From JAVBQJ01 sp031549115 (GTDB lineage Bacteria; Verrucomicrobiota; Lentisphaeria; Victivallales; Victivallaceae): a stretch of DNA of 11,936 nt. Positions 1 through 6,836 of this stretch are shown here, piece after piece (positions within the stretch are counted from its first letter, which is position 1; the number at the start of each line of letters is the position of its first letter). A program made the translations under genes and the position numbers. The notes under the pieces are model-generated. The model saw only the letters and a list, made by a program, of their open reading frames with translations, did no database searches and had not been told where the DNA came from. The stretch covers positions 1-11,936 of the forward strand of contig JAVBQJ010000007.1 of NCBI GenBank assembly GCA_031549115.1, read 5' to 3'.

Positions 1-21
1 GAACCCCACCAGGCAGCAACG

Positions 22-1155
22 ATGAAACTCACACAGGATACCTTTTTCACTATTTGCCGCGACCCGGAAGTGGAGTCGCTTCTCGGTGAATGCCTGGAGG
101 ATTTCCGGTGCCGCATCGAAGCGCTGCCGGAATCGTTGCGCCGGCCTCTGGCCGCCGTCCTCCTGGGCGGCGGTTACGGCATCGGCGAAGGCGGAGTCGC
201 CATCCGCCCGGACGGCAACCGTCCCTACAACGATCTGGATTTTTTCGTTTTCACCCGCGGAGCTTCCGCCGATGAACGCGCGGCGCTGGATGCGGCGCTT
301 CGCGCGCTGGGTGCCGGTTGGCACGAGCGCCTGGGGATCGAAATCGACTTTGCCGGCGCCCGGGAGGTCGGCAATCTGTCCGGCGTGGCTTCCACGATGA
401 TGTATCAGGCACTGCGGGCCGGACACCGGACCGTGTATGGCGATCCGGAGGTACTGGCCGATTTCCCGGAACTTCCGGCCGAACAGCTGCCGCTCCGGGA
501 GGGGCTGCGATTGCTGCTGAACCGCGGAACCGGTCTGTTGCTGGCACATGAAAAAATCCGGAATCGCCAGACCGATGCCGACGGCGTGGATTTTATCCGG
601 CGCAACTGGTACAAGGGCGTATTCGGTGTCGGCGACGCCCTGCTGGTGGCCCGCCATGCCTACTCGTTCCGGTTATCCGAGCGTACGGAACGCCTGAATG
701 ACGCGGCTGCCGCACTGCTGCTTCCCGAGGAGGCGGCGCGCCTTGAAAACTGGTACGCCGAAGCAATCGAATTCAAGATCAGGCCGAGTGCCGGCAGTCT
801 CGACGAAACACTCCGGCGCCTGCCTCCGCTTATGGATTTATGGCAAAGCGCTTTATTCGCCATTCTGGCCGGCGCCACCGGCGGCAAAGTGACTAATGTT
901 GCCGAAGCGCAGCGGGCTTTGTCCCGGCGGGATATCCTCGGCGGCGGCAAATCCTGGAAAAATGTGCTCCTGAACCTGCGCTACAACCCCTATCTTGCTG
1001 TAAAAAAAAGACTTGACACTTCGCCGCAATTGTGGGTTTTAGCAGATTTAGCGCAAATCCTGTTTGAAATTCGAACGGGAGAAGGCTATAGTATAAAGAG
1101 CGAAACAGAAAGAAAAATTACCCATTACCTGCCATTGTGGCAACGATTTAACTGA
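22..1155 (+). CDS. Putative nucleotidyltransferase-fold protein in exopolysaccharide locus
   Basis: The 377-residue product has the signature of the DNA polymerase beta-like nucleotidyltransferase superfamily. A glycine-rich GGGYGIGEG stretch (residues 49-57) is followed by NDLD (70-73), with a later strand IEIDF (106-110). D71, D73 and D109 are the likely metal-binding acids. Residues after about 160 are predicted mostly helical (for example HEKIRNRQ near 176 and a GDALLVARHAY segment near 204), as in proteins that join this fold to a helical bundle. No substrate can be assigned. The start is uncertain: the frame is open to the left edge of the window and only a weak AGG precedes the ATG, so the true start could lie upstream. 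The last 150 bp are more AT-rich than the rest and contain a promoter for the next gene, which starts 19 nt downstream. The fold is a fair inference; a role in polysaccharide synthesis rests only on the neighbours. Confidence 0.72.
   Translation: MKLTQDTFFTICRDPEVESLLGECLEDFRCRIEALPESLRRPLAAVLLGGGYGIGEGGVAIRPDGNRPYNDLDFFVFTRGASADERAALDAALRALGAGWHERLGIEIDFAGAREVGNLSGVASTMMYQALRAGHRTVYGDPEVLADFPELPAEQLPLREGLRLLLNRGTGLLLAHEKIRNRQTDADGVDFIRRNWYKGVFGVGDALLVARHAYSFRLSERTERLNDAAAALLLPEEAARLENWYAEAIEFKIRPSAGSLDETLRRLPPLMDLWQSALFAILAGATGGKVTNVAEAQRALSRRDILGGGKSWKNVLLNLRYNPYLAVKKRLDTSPQLWVLADLAQILFEIRTGEGYSIKSETERKITHYLPLWQRFN
1064..1092 (+). promoter_or_regulatory. Sigma70-type promoter for the exopolysaccharide export operon
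   Basis: The -35 TTGAAA (1064-1069) and -10 TATAGT (1087-1092) are separated by exactly 17 bp. They lie within the 3' end of the nucleotidyltransferase gene, in a locally AT-rich stretch. The predicted transcription start near 1099 leaves a leader of about 75 nt before the ATG at 1175. The same hexamers and spacing occur before guaA in this window, which supports the call. This is pattern recognition only. Confidence 0.62.
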
Positions 1156-1174
1156 AAGGGATAACAACCTAATC

Positions 1175-3196
1175 ATGAACGACCTCCGGCAACCAAACTT
1201 ACCGGCCGAAACCGAAGAAGAAGGAATAAAGCTACAGCTGGATTGGCGTGTATTGCTTCTTGAGCTGCGCCGCTGGAGCTTCATTCTGGGGGCAGTGTTC
1301 CTCCTCCTGTTTGTTGTAGCCTTTGTCCTTCTGAGCTACCGGAATCGGAATTCGATGGAGCGGTGGAGCGCATCCGCCAAACTCTTCCACCAAACCCGGT
1401 CGGAAAAGATCCCGACCTTTTACAAACAGCTGGACACCAAGGCCATCGCCGAATTTACCGGCAGCGCGGTGCAATTGCGGAAGGTAGCCGAACGCTTGAA
1501 TCTGGCCCCGGGCGAAGCCGCCACTCTGGGCAGCCGGATCGAGTTGGTGATCCCGAAAGCTGCTCCGACCATCATTGTCATCAGCGCCACCGACAATAAC
1601 GCCAAGATGGCGGCGGAACTGGCCAATGGAATCGCCGCGGTAGGCGTGGAAGCCTATATTGAACTGCAGAACGGCACACTCAAGGAGATGTTGGCCGAAC
1701 GCAACCGGCGCCGGGTGGTACTGAATGGAGAGCTGCAGAAGCAGGAGCAGGTCGTGCACAATTATCTTGCCCCCGGAAGCGCATTGCCTCCCGATGAGGA
1801 ACTGGCGCGCCTGCGAGCCCAAATTTCACTCGACATGGTGGAGCTGGGCCAGACCGAGGTGGAGGTAAAACGGCTGGATGTGGTGATCACGGAAACCCAG
1901 AAACAACTCGATGTAACCGAGCGGGAAATTCCGTATATCCAGAAAACCCACAATGCCGCCGCGGCGGAATTCGGCCAGATGAACAGCGCTTTGACCGCCC
2001 TCGAACAAAAATACATGCCGTCGAACCCCCGGGTCCTGGCGTTCCGCGACGAAGTGGGCGAGCGGAAGCTGGCGCTGGAAGGCGTAATCAACGAAAAGCC
2101 GACTCCGGATGAAATCGTGTATATGGTCAATCAAGTATGCCTTTCGCTGGAAGAAAGCCTGCTGCGCAGCCGGATCGAACAGGCCGGACTGATGATACGC
2201 CATGAAGCGAGCCTGAGAAGCATCGAACAAGCGCAACAACAAGTGCTTGTGCAACTGCAGCAGGTCGCCAGCTACAACGAGGCCAAGCGCCGGGTGGAAG
2301 CGACCAAAGGAACTCTGGCTCAGCTCGACAGCTCCATCAACGATCTGGACCTGCTGTTGAATTCGGCGGTCCCGGATCTGTCGATCATGGAACAGGCCAC
2401 CACGCCGCGGACCCCGCAGGGAGGCGGAATCAAACTGGTGATACTGTCGACGGGAGCCGGACTTTTCGGCTTATTCGTCACGGGAGCGGTGCTCGCCGTC
2501 TGGAGTATTCTCTTCGGGCGCATCAAAAGCTCGCGGGAGTTTGAACTGTGCGGCAAGTTTGATGATCTCGGCGCCCTGCCGGTAGCCGGCTCCTCCACGC
2601 AGGATCAACTGCGGTTGGAAGCGGCGCTGCAGCGCTCCTTCTGGCATATCCGCGAACATCTCGGAAATGGGCGGACGCTCTTTATCTCCGGGTTGTCATC
2701 CAATCCGGAAACCGAACAATTGACACAGCATTGGAACGAAAATTTCGGGATCAACGGCCTTCAGGTCTTCCGGTTGAAATTCGCGCCGTATGCCGAACGG
2801 GAAGCCACGGTGTTTCCGGCGGTCACCAAACGGCAGCCGGTGGACGACGAATTGATCTGTATCGAAAAATATGGCGCCAAGGGCTGGTTTTTCGCCAACA
2901 ACAAATTGGTATTGGCTCCGGCCGAATTGGAGTTGCTGCAAAACGACTTGAAGACGCTGAGTTCCTCGTATGACATCGTCATCCTGGAGCGGGATACTCC
3001 GTTGCTGCCGGGCGGCGACACCATGTTTGAACAATTGTGTCACCTCGCTGACTATACCGTCATCACAGCGGTATTCGATGTAGACAATAAAGCTCAATTA
3101 CGCCGTCTGGCGGCGAACGACGCCATCGGCGGGCGGAATCTGGGAGGCATCCTGACCGCAGTACGGAAAAATTTCTGGAGTATTCAACAATCATGA
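1175..3196 (+). CDS. Wzz/GNVR polysaccharide co-polymerase with degenerate BY-kinase-like C-terminus
   Basis: This inner-membrane protein of 673 residues has the layout of a class 2 polysaccharide co-polymerase, which controls chain length and bridges synthesis to the outer-membrane exporter. A short acidic cytoplasmic N-terminus leads into transmembrane helix 1 (about 34-54). A long periplasmic region follows, with Gln/Glu/Leu-rich coiled-coil stretches (about 165-395). Next is the pre-membrane motif EQATTPRTP (406-414) and transmembrane helix 2 (about 419-446). The cytoplasmic tail (about 450-673) resembles a bacterial tyrosine kinase: a region like the Walker A site (503-515, ISGLSSNPETEQ), then YDIVILERDTP (599-609) where kinases have YDxVIIDTPP. 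The P-loop GxGKS is gone, the Walker acid is changed, and there is no C-terminal Tyr cluster, so catalysis is unlikely. The AAAGGG at 1155-1160 is a rather distant ribosome site. The 3' end overlaps the next gene by 4 nt. Confidence 0.88.
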   Translation: MNDLRQPNLPAETEEEGIKLQLDWRVLLLELRRWSFILGAVFLLLFVVAFVLLSYRNRNSMERWSASAKLFHQTRSEKIPTFYKQLDTKAIAEFTGSAVQLRKVAERLNLAPGEAATLGSRIELVIPKAAPTIIVISATDNNAKMAAELANGIAAVGVEAYIELQNGTLKEMLAERNRRRVVLNGELQKQEQVVHNYLAPGSALPPDEELARLRAQISLDMVELGQTEVEVKRLDVVITETQKQLDVTEREIPYIQKTHNAAAAEFGQMNSALTALEQKYMPSNPRVLAFRDEVGERKLALEGVINEKPTPDEIVYMVNQVCLSLEESLLRSRIEQAGLMIRHEASLRSIEQAQQQVLVQLQQVASYNEAKRRVEATKGTLAQLDSSINDLDLLLNSAVPDLSIMEQATTPRTPQGGGIKLVILSTGAGLFGLFVTGAVLAVWSILFGRIKSSREFELCGKFDDLGALPVAGSSTQDQLRLEAALQRSFWHIREHLGNGRTLFISGLSSNPETEQLTQHWNENFGINGLQVFRLKFAPYAEREATVFPAVTKRQPVDDELICIEKYGAKGWFFANNKLVLAPAELELLQNDLKTLSSSYDIVILERDTPLLPGGDTMFEQLCHLADYTVITAVFDVDNKAQLRRLAANDAIGGRNLGGILTAVRKNFWSIQQS

Positions 3197-4230
3197 AGTA
3201 TGCGATCTTTTTATTTGTGACAGCGTTTGTGCTGTTGAGTCTTGGAAACGTCGGCTGCCACAGCAGCAACGACTATCCGCTGCTGGAAGATGTGACGATG
3301 CTGGCCGAAGAGGCCCCCGAGTCCATCGAAGCACAGAACGAGCGCCGGAAACAACTCGAGGCGTTGGCGAATGTGCCCTATCCGGACTACTATATTGTCT
3401 CCGGAGACGTTTTCACGTTCAACGCATACGACAATCCGGAACTCGACGTGATTGATGTGGCGGTGACGCCGGACGGCTATCTGGCTTTGATGCTGGTCGG
3501 CCCTTTGGAGATCGGCGGTTTGACACTGACGCAGGCGACGGAGAAAATCCAGAAAGCATACGCGGAATATATCAAATATCCCCAAATAGCCTTATATCCG
3601 CGCCATCTGCAAGGCTCGAAGGCGACAATTTCCGGAAAGGTCGCCGTACCGGGCCAGTATCCGATCGACCAGAATACCCGTCTGGCGGATCTCATCGCCA
3701 TAGCCCGTGGAACGCAGTCCAATCTGTTTGACGGACAGAACGTGGAACTGGCGGATTTGCAGTCATCCATATTCGTCCGGAACGGGGAAATCATCCCGGT
3801 GGATTTCACGCAGACCATCAAGGGCGACCCGCTCAACAACCCGACGCTGCGCAACGGCGACTACGTTTTCATCTCCAACAGCCAGGATAAGCTGGTCAGC
3901 GTGGTGGGCGAAGTCAATCTTCCCCAATTCATGATTTGGACGCCGCGGCTGGGGCTCTCCGAAGTATTCACGAAAGCCCGGGGCCTGAAGGAGGGCCACT
4001 GGTCGAATGCGCTGGTGATCCGCGGCGGCATGCACGATCCCAAAATTTACCGGGTCAATATCGCCGACGTTCTTGACGGGAAAGCCAAGAACCCCCTGCT
4101 GCAGCCCGGCGATATCGTCTATGTGCCGAAGAGCGCGATGGAGGAGTACAATACCTTCATCCGGTCGTTGCTCCCGACCGCGCAGTTGATCAACCTGATT
4201 ACCTCGCCGGCCTATTTCTGGATCCGGTAA
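3193..4230 (+). CDS. Wza-like outer-membrane polysaccharide export lipoprotein
   Basis: The 345-residue product is an exporter of the Wza/OtnA family, which forms the outer-membrane channel for capsule or exopolysaccharide. The N-terminus is a signal peptide ending at Cys22 (GNVGC). Asn at -3 makes this a weak lipobox, but the position suits the family. The polysaccharide export domain spans about 64-138 (YYIVSGDVFTFNAYDNPEL at its start). Two SLBB domains follow: about 142-229 (ISGKVAVPGQYPI) and about 235-312 (VVGEVNLPQF ... LLQPGDIVYVP). A C-terminal helix (about 316-338) before YFWIR could correspond to the amphipathic helix that forms the Wza outer-membrane pore. The length is slightly below E. 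coli Wza. The start codon overlaps the co-polymerase stop as ATGA, with TGGAG at 3176-3180 inside that gene, so translation is probably coupled to its partner. Confidence 0.92.
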   Translation: MKYAIFLFVTAFVLLSLGNVGCHSSNDYPLLEDVTMLAEEAPESIEAQNERRKQLEALANVPYPDYYIVSGDVFTFNAYDNPELDVIDVAVTPDGYLALMLVGPLEIGGLTLTQATEKIQKAYAEYIKYPQIALYPRHLQGSKATISGKVAVPGQYPIDQNTRLADLIAIARGTQSNLFDGQNVELADLQSSIFVRNGEIIPVDFTQTIKGDPLNNPTLRNGDYVFISNSQDKLVSVVGEVNLPQFMIWTPRLGLSEVFTKARGLKEGHWSNALVIRGGMHDPKIYRVNIADVLDGKAKNPLLQPGDIVYVPKSAMEEYNTFIRSLLPTAQLINLITSPAYFWIR

Positions 4231-4260
4231 GCGCAGCATTGGCGCAAAGGAGTCGCAACG

Positions 4261-5637
4261 ATGAAATTCATCGTTTTTTTCCTGGTACTACTGATGGGAG
4301 TCCCTACCGGGGTGCATGCGTATATGACCATGCCCCGGCTGCGCCCGTGGTTCATACGCGTGCTGGTGTGCCTGACCGCCGTCACCGGTCTCGCCTCGAT
4401 CAACTTTTTCTCCAATGAATTTTATCGCGGGACTGCCCGGGGAATGGAAATTTCCGCCGTGGACCTGGGCAGTGTGACTCTGATTATTGCCTTGTTCCTG
4501 TTGCGGGGACGGCGGTTCGTGTGGTTCCCGCGCGGCTGGTGGTGTTACGGTTTATACTTTCTGGCCTGTCTCTTGTCGGTGACCAACGCCGAAAGCTATC
4601 TGTTCTCATTCCTCGAGTTATGGAAAATGGCGATGATGTGGCTTTGCCTTCTCGCCATCTACAACTATCTGATCGCCACCCGGGATTATGAAAGTATTTT
4701 CTTCAGTTTCGGTATCGTCGCCGTTCTGACTTTTGTCATGACCGTGTATCAGAAATATGCATTGGGCATCTACCAGCCGAGCGGCCTGTTCGACCATCAG
4801 AACAGCATGGCCATGTATCTGGGAATGGTGGGGCCGGTGTTTCTGGCCCGATGGTTGAACCGGAAAAAGAAAAGCACCGTCGCTGCCGACTACGGTGTGT
4901 TTTTCGTCTTTGCTTCCGCTTCGGTGATTCTTACCTTTTCCCGCGGCGCCCTGCTGCTTTATCCGCTGGGGTGCATGCTGACTTTATTTGTCTCGCTGCT
5001 GCGCACCGTCACCTGGCGAAAATTGCGGATCATCCTCGGACTTGGGCTGATCGGTATCATCGGATTGGGCATCTTGCTTCCCGGTATCATCAATCGATAC
5101 GAAAACGCCCCGGAAAACTCGCGAATTACCCGGATCAACCTGGCCATCGCCGCCAAAAATATGGCCAACGACAAAACGTTGGGGGTCGGCATCAACAATT
5201 GGGGCATCAAAATCAATCCGCCCTATGAATACAGCGAACACCGGACCTCGGGACGCTATACGGAGGATTTCAAAGACGGCCTGGTGGAAACCATCTATAT
5301 GATGGTCGCGGCCGAATGCGGCTGGTGGGGACTCGGAGTTCTGTTCCTGTGGTTCTGCTACTTGTTCCTGGCCAACCTGGTGAATTTGAAGCGCTTTTTC
5401 CGAGGCCCACTTTTCTGGATTCCCGCCGGACTGGCAGGAGGAATGTTTATGAACTTCACCCAATCCGCACTGGAGTGGGTGCTGAAGCAATCGCCGTCGT
5501 TTCACGAGCTGATGATCGTCATGGCCGTCATCGGTTCCATGGCGGCCTGGTTTGCCGACGAGCACCGGCCCCGGCCCCGGCGCCGAACGGCAATTCCGGC
5601 GCAAACACCTCCACCGCAGGAAACAATCGTATCATGA
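4261..5637 (+). CDS. O-antigen ligase/polymerase family membrane protein (Wzy_C type)
   Basis: This is a 458-residue polytopic inner-membrane protein with roughly ten or more hydrophobic segments. It has the features of the Wzy/WaaL family, which joins or transfers undecaprenyl-linked sugar chains on the periplasmic side. GLFDHQNSMAMYL (175-187) and the SRGA motif (227-230) come first. A large periplasmic loop (about 278-345) contains R288, R291 and GVGINNW (308-314). Then comes VETIYMMVAAECGWWGL (342-358), where many relatives have a His-Asn pair before the helix; that pair is not evident here. The C-terminal tail (431-458) is Pro/Arg-rich and cytoplasmic or disordered. Lying between an exporter and a sugar-modifying enzyme, and next to a co-polymerase, a polymerase role is more likely than lipid-A ligation, but sequence alone does not separate the two. 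AAGGAG at 4247-4252 is well spaced from the ATG. The stop overlaps the next start. Confidence 0.87.
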   Translation: MKFIVFFLVLLMGVPTGVHAYMTMPRLRPWFIRVLVCLTAVTGLASINFFSNEFYRGTARGMEISAVDLGSVTLIIALFLLRGRRFVWFPRGWWCYGLYFLACLLSVTNAESYLFSFLELWKMAMMWLCLLAIYNYLIATRDYESIFFSFGIVAVLTFVMTVYQKYALGIYQPSGLFDHQNSMAMYLGMVGPVFLARWLNRKKKSTVAADYGVFFVFASASVILTFSRGALLLYPLGCMLTLFVSLLRTVTWRKLRIILGLGLIGIIGLGILLPGIINRYENAPENSRITRINLAIAAKNMANDKTLGVGINNWGIKINPPYEYSEHRTSGRYTEDFKDGLVETIYMMVAAECGWWGLGVLFLWFCYLFLANLVNLKRFFRGPLFWIPAGLAGGMFMNFTQSALEWVLKQSPSFHELMIVMAVIGSMAAWFADEHRPRPRRRTAIPAQTPPPQETIVS

Positions 5638-6833
5638 AGATTTTGTTGGGGGGAATTCCCCTGGGCTGCGATAACATCGGGGACGAAGCCATTCTGAGCT
5701 GTGTCGTCGCGCTGTTGAACCAACTCATTCCCGAAGCGGAACTTACCGTATGCACCGCCCAACCGGAAGCAACGGCACGCGAACTTGGAGTGAATTGCAT
5801 CCCGCTTTACGGTTTTCAGCGCCCATTTCAGCTCCGGGAGTTTCGCCGGGAGGCCCGGAAGCATGATTGGTTTCTCTGGTGCGGCGCCACCGGGCTGTCG
5901 GATTATCCGGCGACCGCGCTCCGGCTTCTGCGGGCGGCCCGGAGCGCCGGCGCGCGCACCCTGGTATGGAATGTCGGGATGGATTCCGAACTGAACCCGG
6001 CTTACTTCCGTCTCGACGGCCGCAAAAAAATGTTGTTGCAACTCCTGTCGAGCCTGACCGGCGGGAAATGGAATGCCGTCCGGACCGCGGAACATGGTCT
6101 GGAAATGCGTATGCGGCGGCAATTGACGGCGGAGTTGCGGCATTGCGCCGCCGTCATCACCCGCGACCCCGAATCGGCACAGGAGCTGGCCCGTGGCGGC
6201 TTTGCCGATGCCGTAGTCGGAGCCGACACCGCGATTCTGCAGGAGACGGCGCCGGAAAACAAGCTGCCGCCGGAGCTGCGTCAATGGGAAGGGAAGCGGC
6301 TCATTGCGCTGTGTCTTTCGGCACAGCGGGCGGTGACGGCGCAGCCGGATCTGCAGCAATGGTGTGACCGCTTACTGGCCGACCCGGAAAACCGGTTGCT
6401 TTTCCTCCCGATGAATCCGGTCACGGACGCCGCCCTGATGGATACTTTCCGCGCCGGCCTCCGGCACCGGGAACACACTCTGGTCCTCTACGGCTATGCC
6501 GACCCGGCCGTGGTGCAATTGGTGGCTTCGCACTGTGCGGTGGTGGTCAGCAGCCGGCTGCATTTGTTGATTCTGGCCGCGAACGCCGGCACCCCGATCG
6601 TGGGCATCGCCCGCGGCAGTAAAATCGATAATTTCCTGCGAAATTTCGATCTGGTTCCCGCCGGAACGGTATTCGATTGCGATGTCGCCTTTCTGGAGCG
6701 GGAGGTCGAACGTCAGCTGAACGATCCGGCCCCCTACCGGGAGCATAACCGAATTGCCTACCGGAAACTGCGGGCCCGGCTTGAGGAAGCCGGACAGCTG
6801 CTCCGGCAAACGATAATTCCAAACGGGAAGTAA
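5634..6833 (+). CDS. Polysaccharide pyruvyl transferase family protein
   Basis: The 399-residue product belongs to the polysaccharide pyruvyl transferase family (CsaB/PssM-like), which transfers pyruvate from phosphoenolpyruvate to a sugar to form a ketal, adding negative charge to the polymer. Family hallmarks are the N-terminal strand and loop MKILLGGIPLGCDNIGDEAI (1-20, with NIGDEAI at 14-20) and, near the C-terminus, VVSSRLHLLILAANAGTPIV with RLH at 308-310, followed by GIARGSKIDNFL. No signal peptide or membrane helix is seen, so it should be cytoplasmic and act on the lipid-linked repeat unit. The start at 5634 is preferred because it makes an ATGA overlap with the preceding gene and places the NIGDEAI loop at the very N-terminus, as in relatives. 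In-frame starts back to 5316 would run through the polymerase gene. AGGAAA at 5618-5623 is a plausible ribosome site. Some members of this family are not pyruvyl transferases, so the exact donor is an inference. Confidence 0.87.
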   Translation: MKILLGGIPLGCDNIGDEAILSCVVALLNQLIPEAELTVCTAQPEATARELGVNCIPLYGFQRPFQLREFRREARKHDWFLWCGATGLSDYPATALRLLRAARSAGARTLVWNVGMDSELNPAYFRLDGRKKMLLQLLSSLTGGKWNAVRTAEHGLEMRMRRQLTAELRHCAAVITRDPESAQELARGGFADAVVGADTAILQETAPENKLPPELRQWEGKRLIALCLSAQRAVTAQPDLQQWCDRLLADPENRLLFLPMNPVTDAALMDTFRAGLRHREHTLVLYGYADPAVVQLVASHCAVVVSSRLHLLILAANAGTPIVGIARGSKIDNFLRNFDLVPAGTVFDCDVAFLEREVERQLNDPAPYREHNRIAYRKLRARLEEAGQLLRQTIIPNGK

Positions 6834-6836
6834 CCG

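Noticed and set aside
1013..1042. TTGACA at 1013-1018 as a -35 element
   Set aside because: No good -10 lies 16-18 bp downstream (only GTTTTA/TTTTAG). The pair at 1064/1087 is much better.
5316..5633. N-terminal extension of the pyruvyl transferase frame
   Set aside because: It overlaps the polymerase gene in another frame. The conserved NIGDEAI loop needs the start at 5634.
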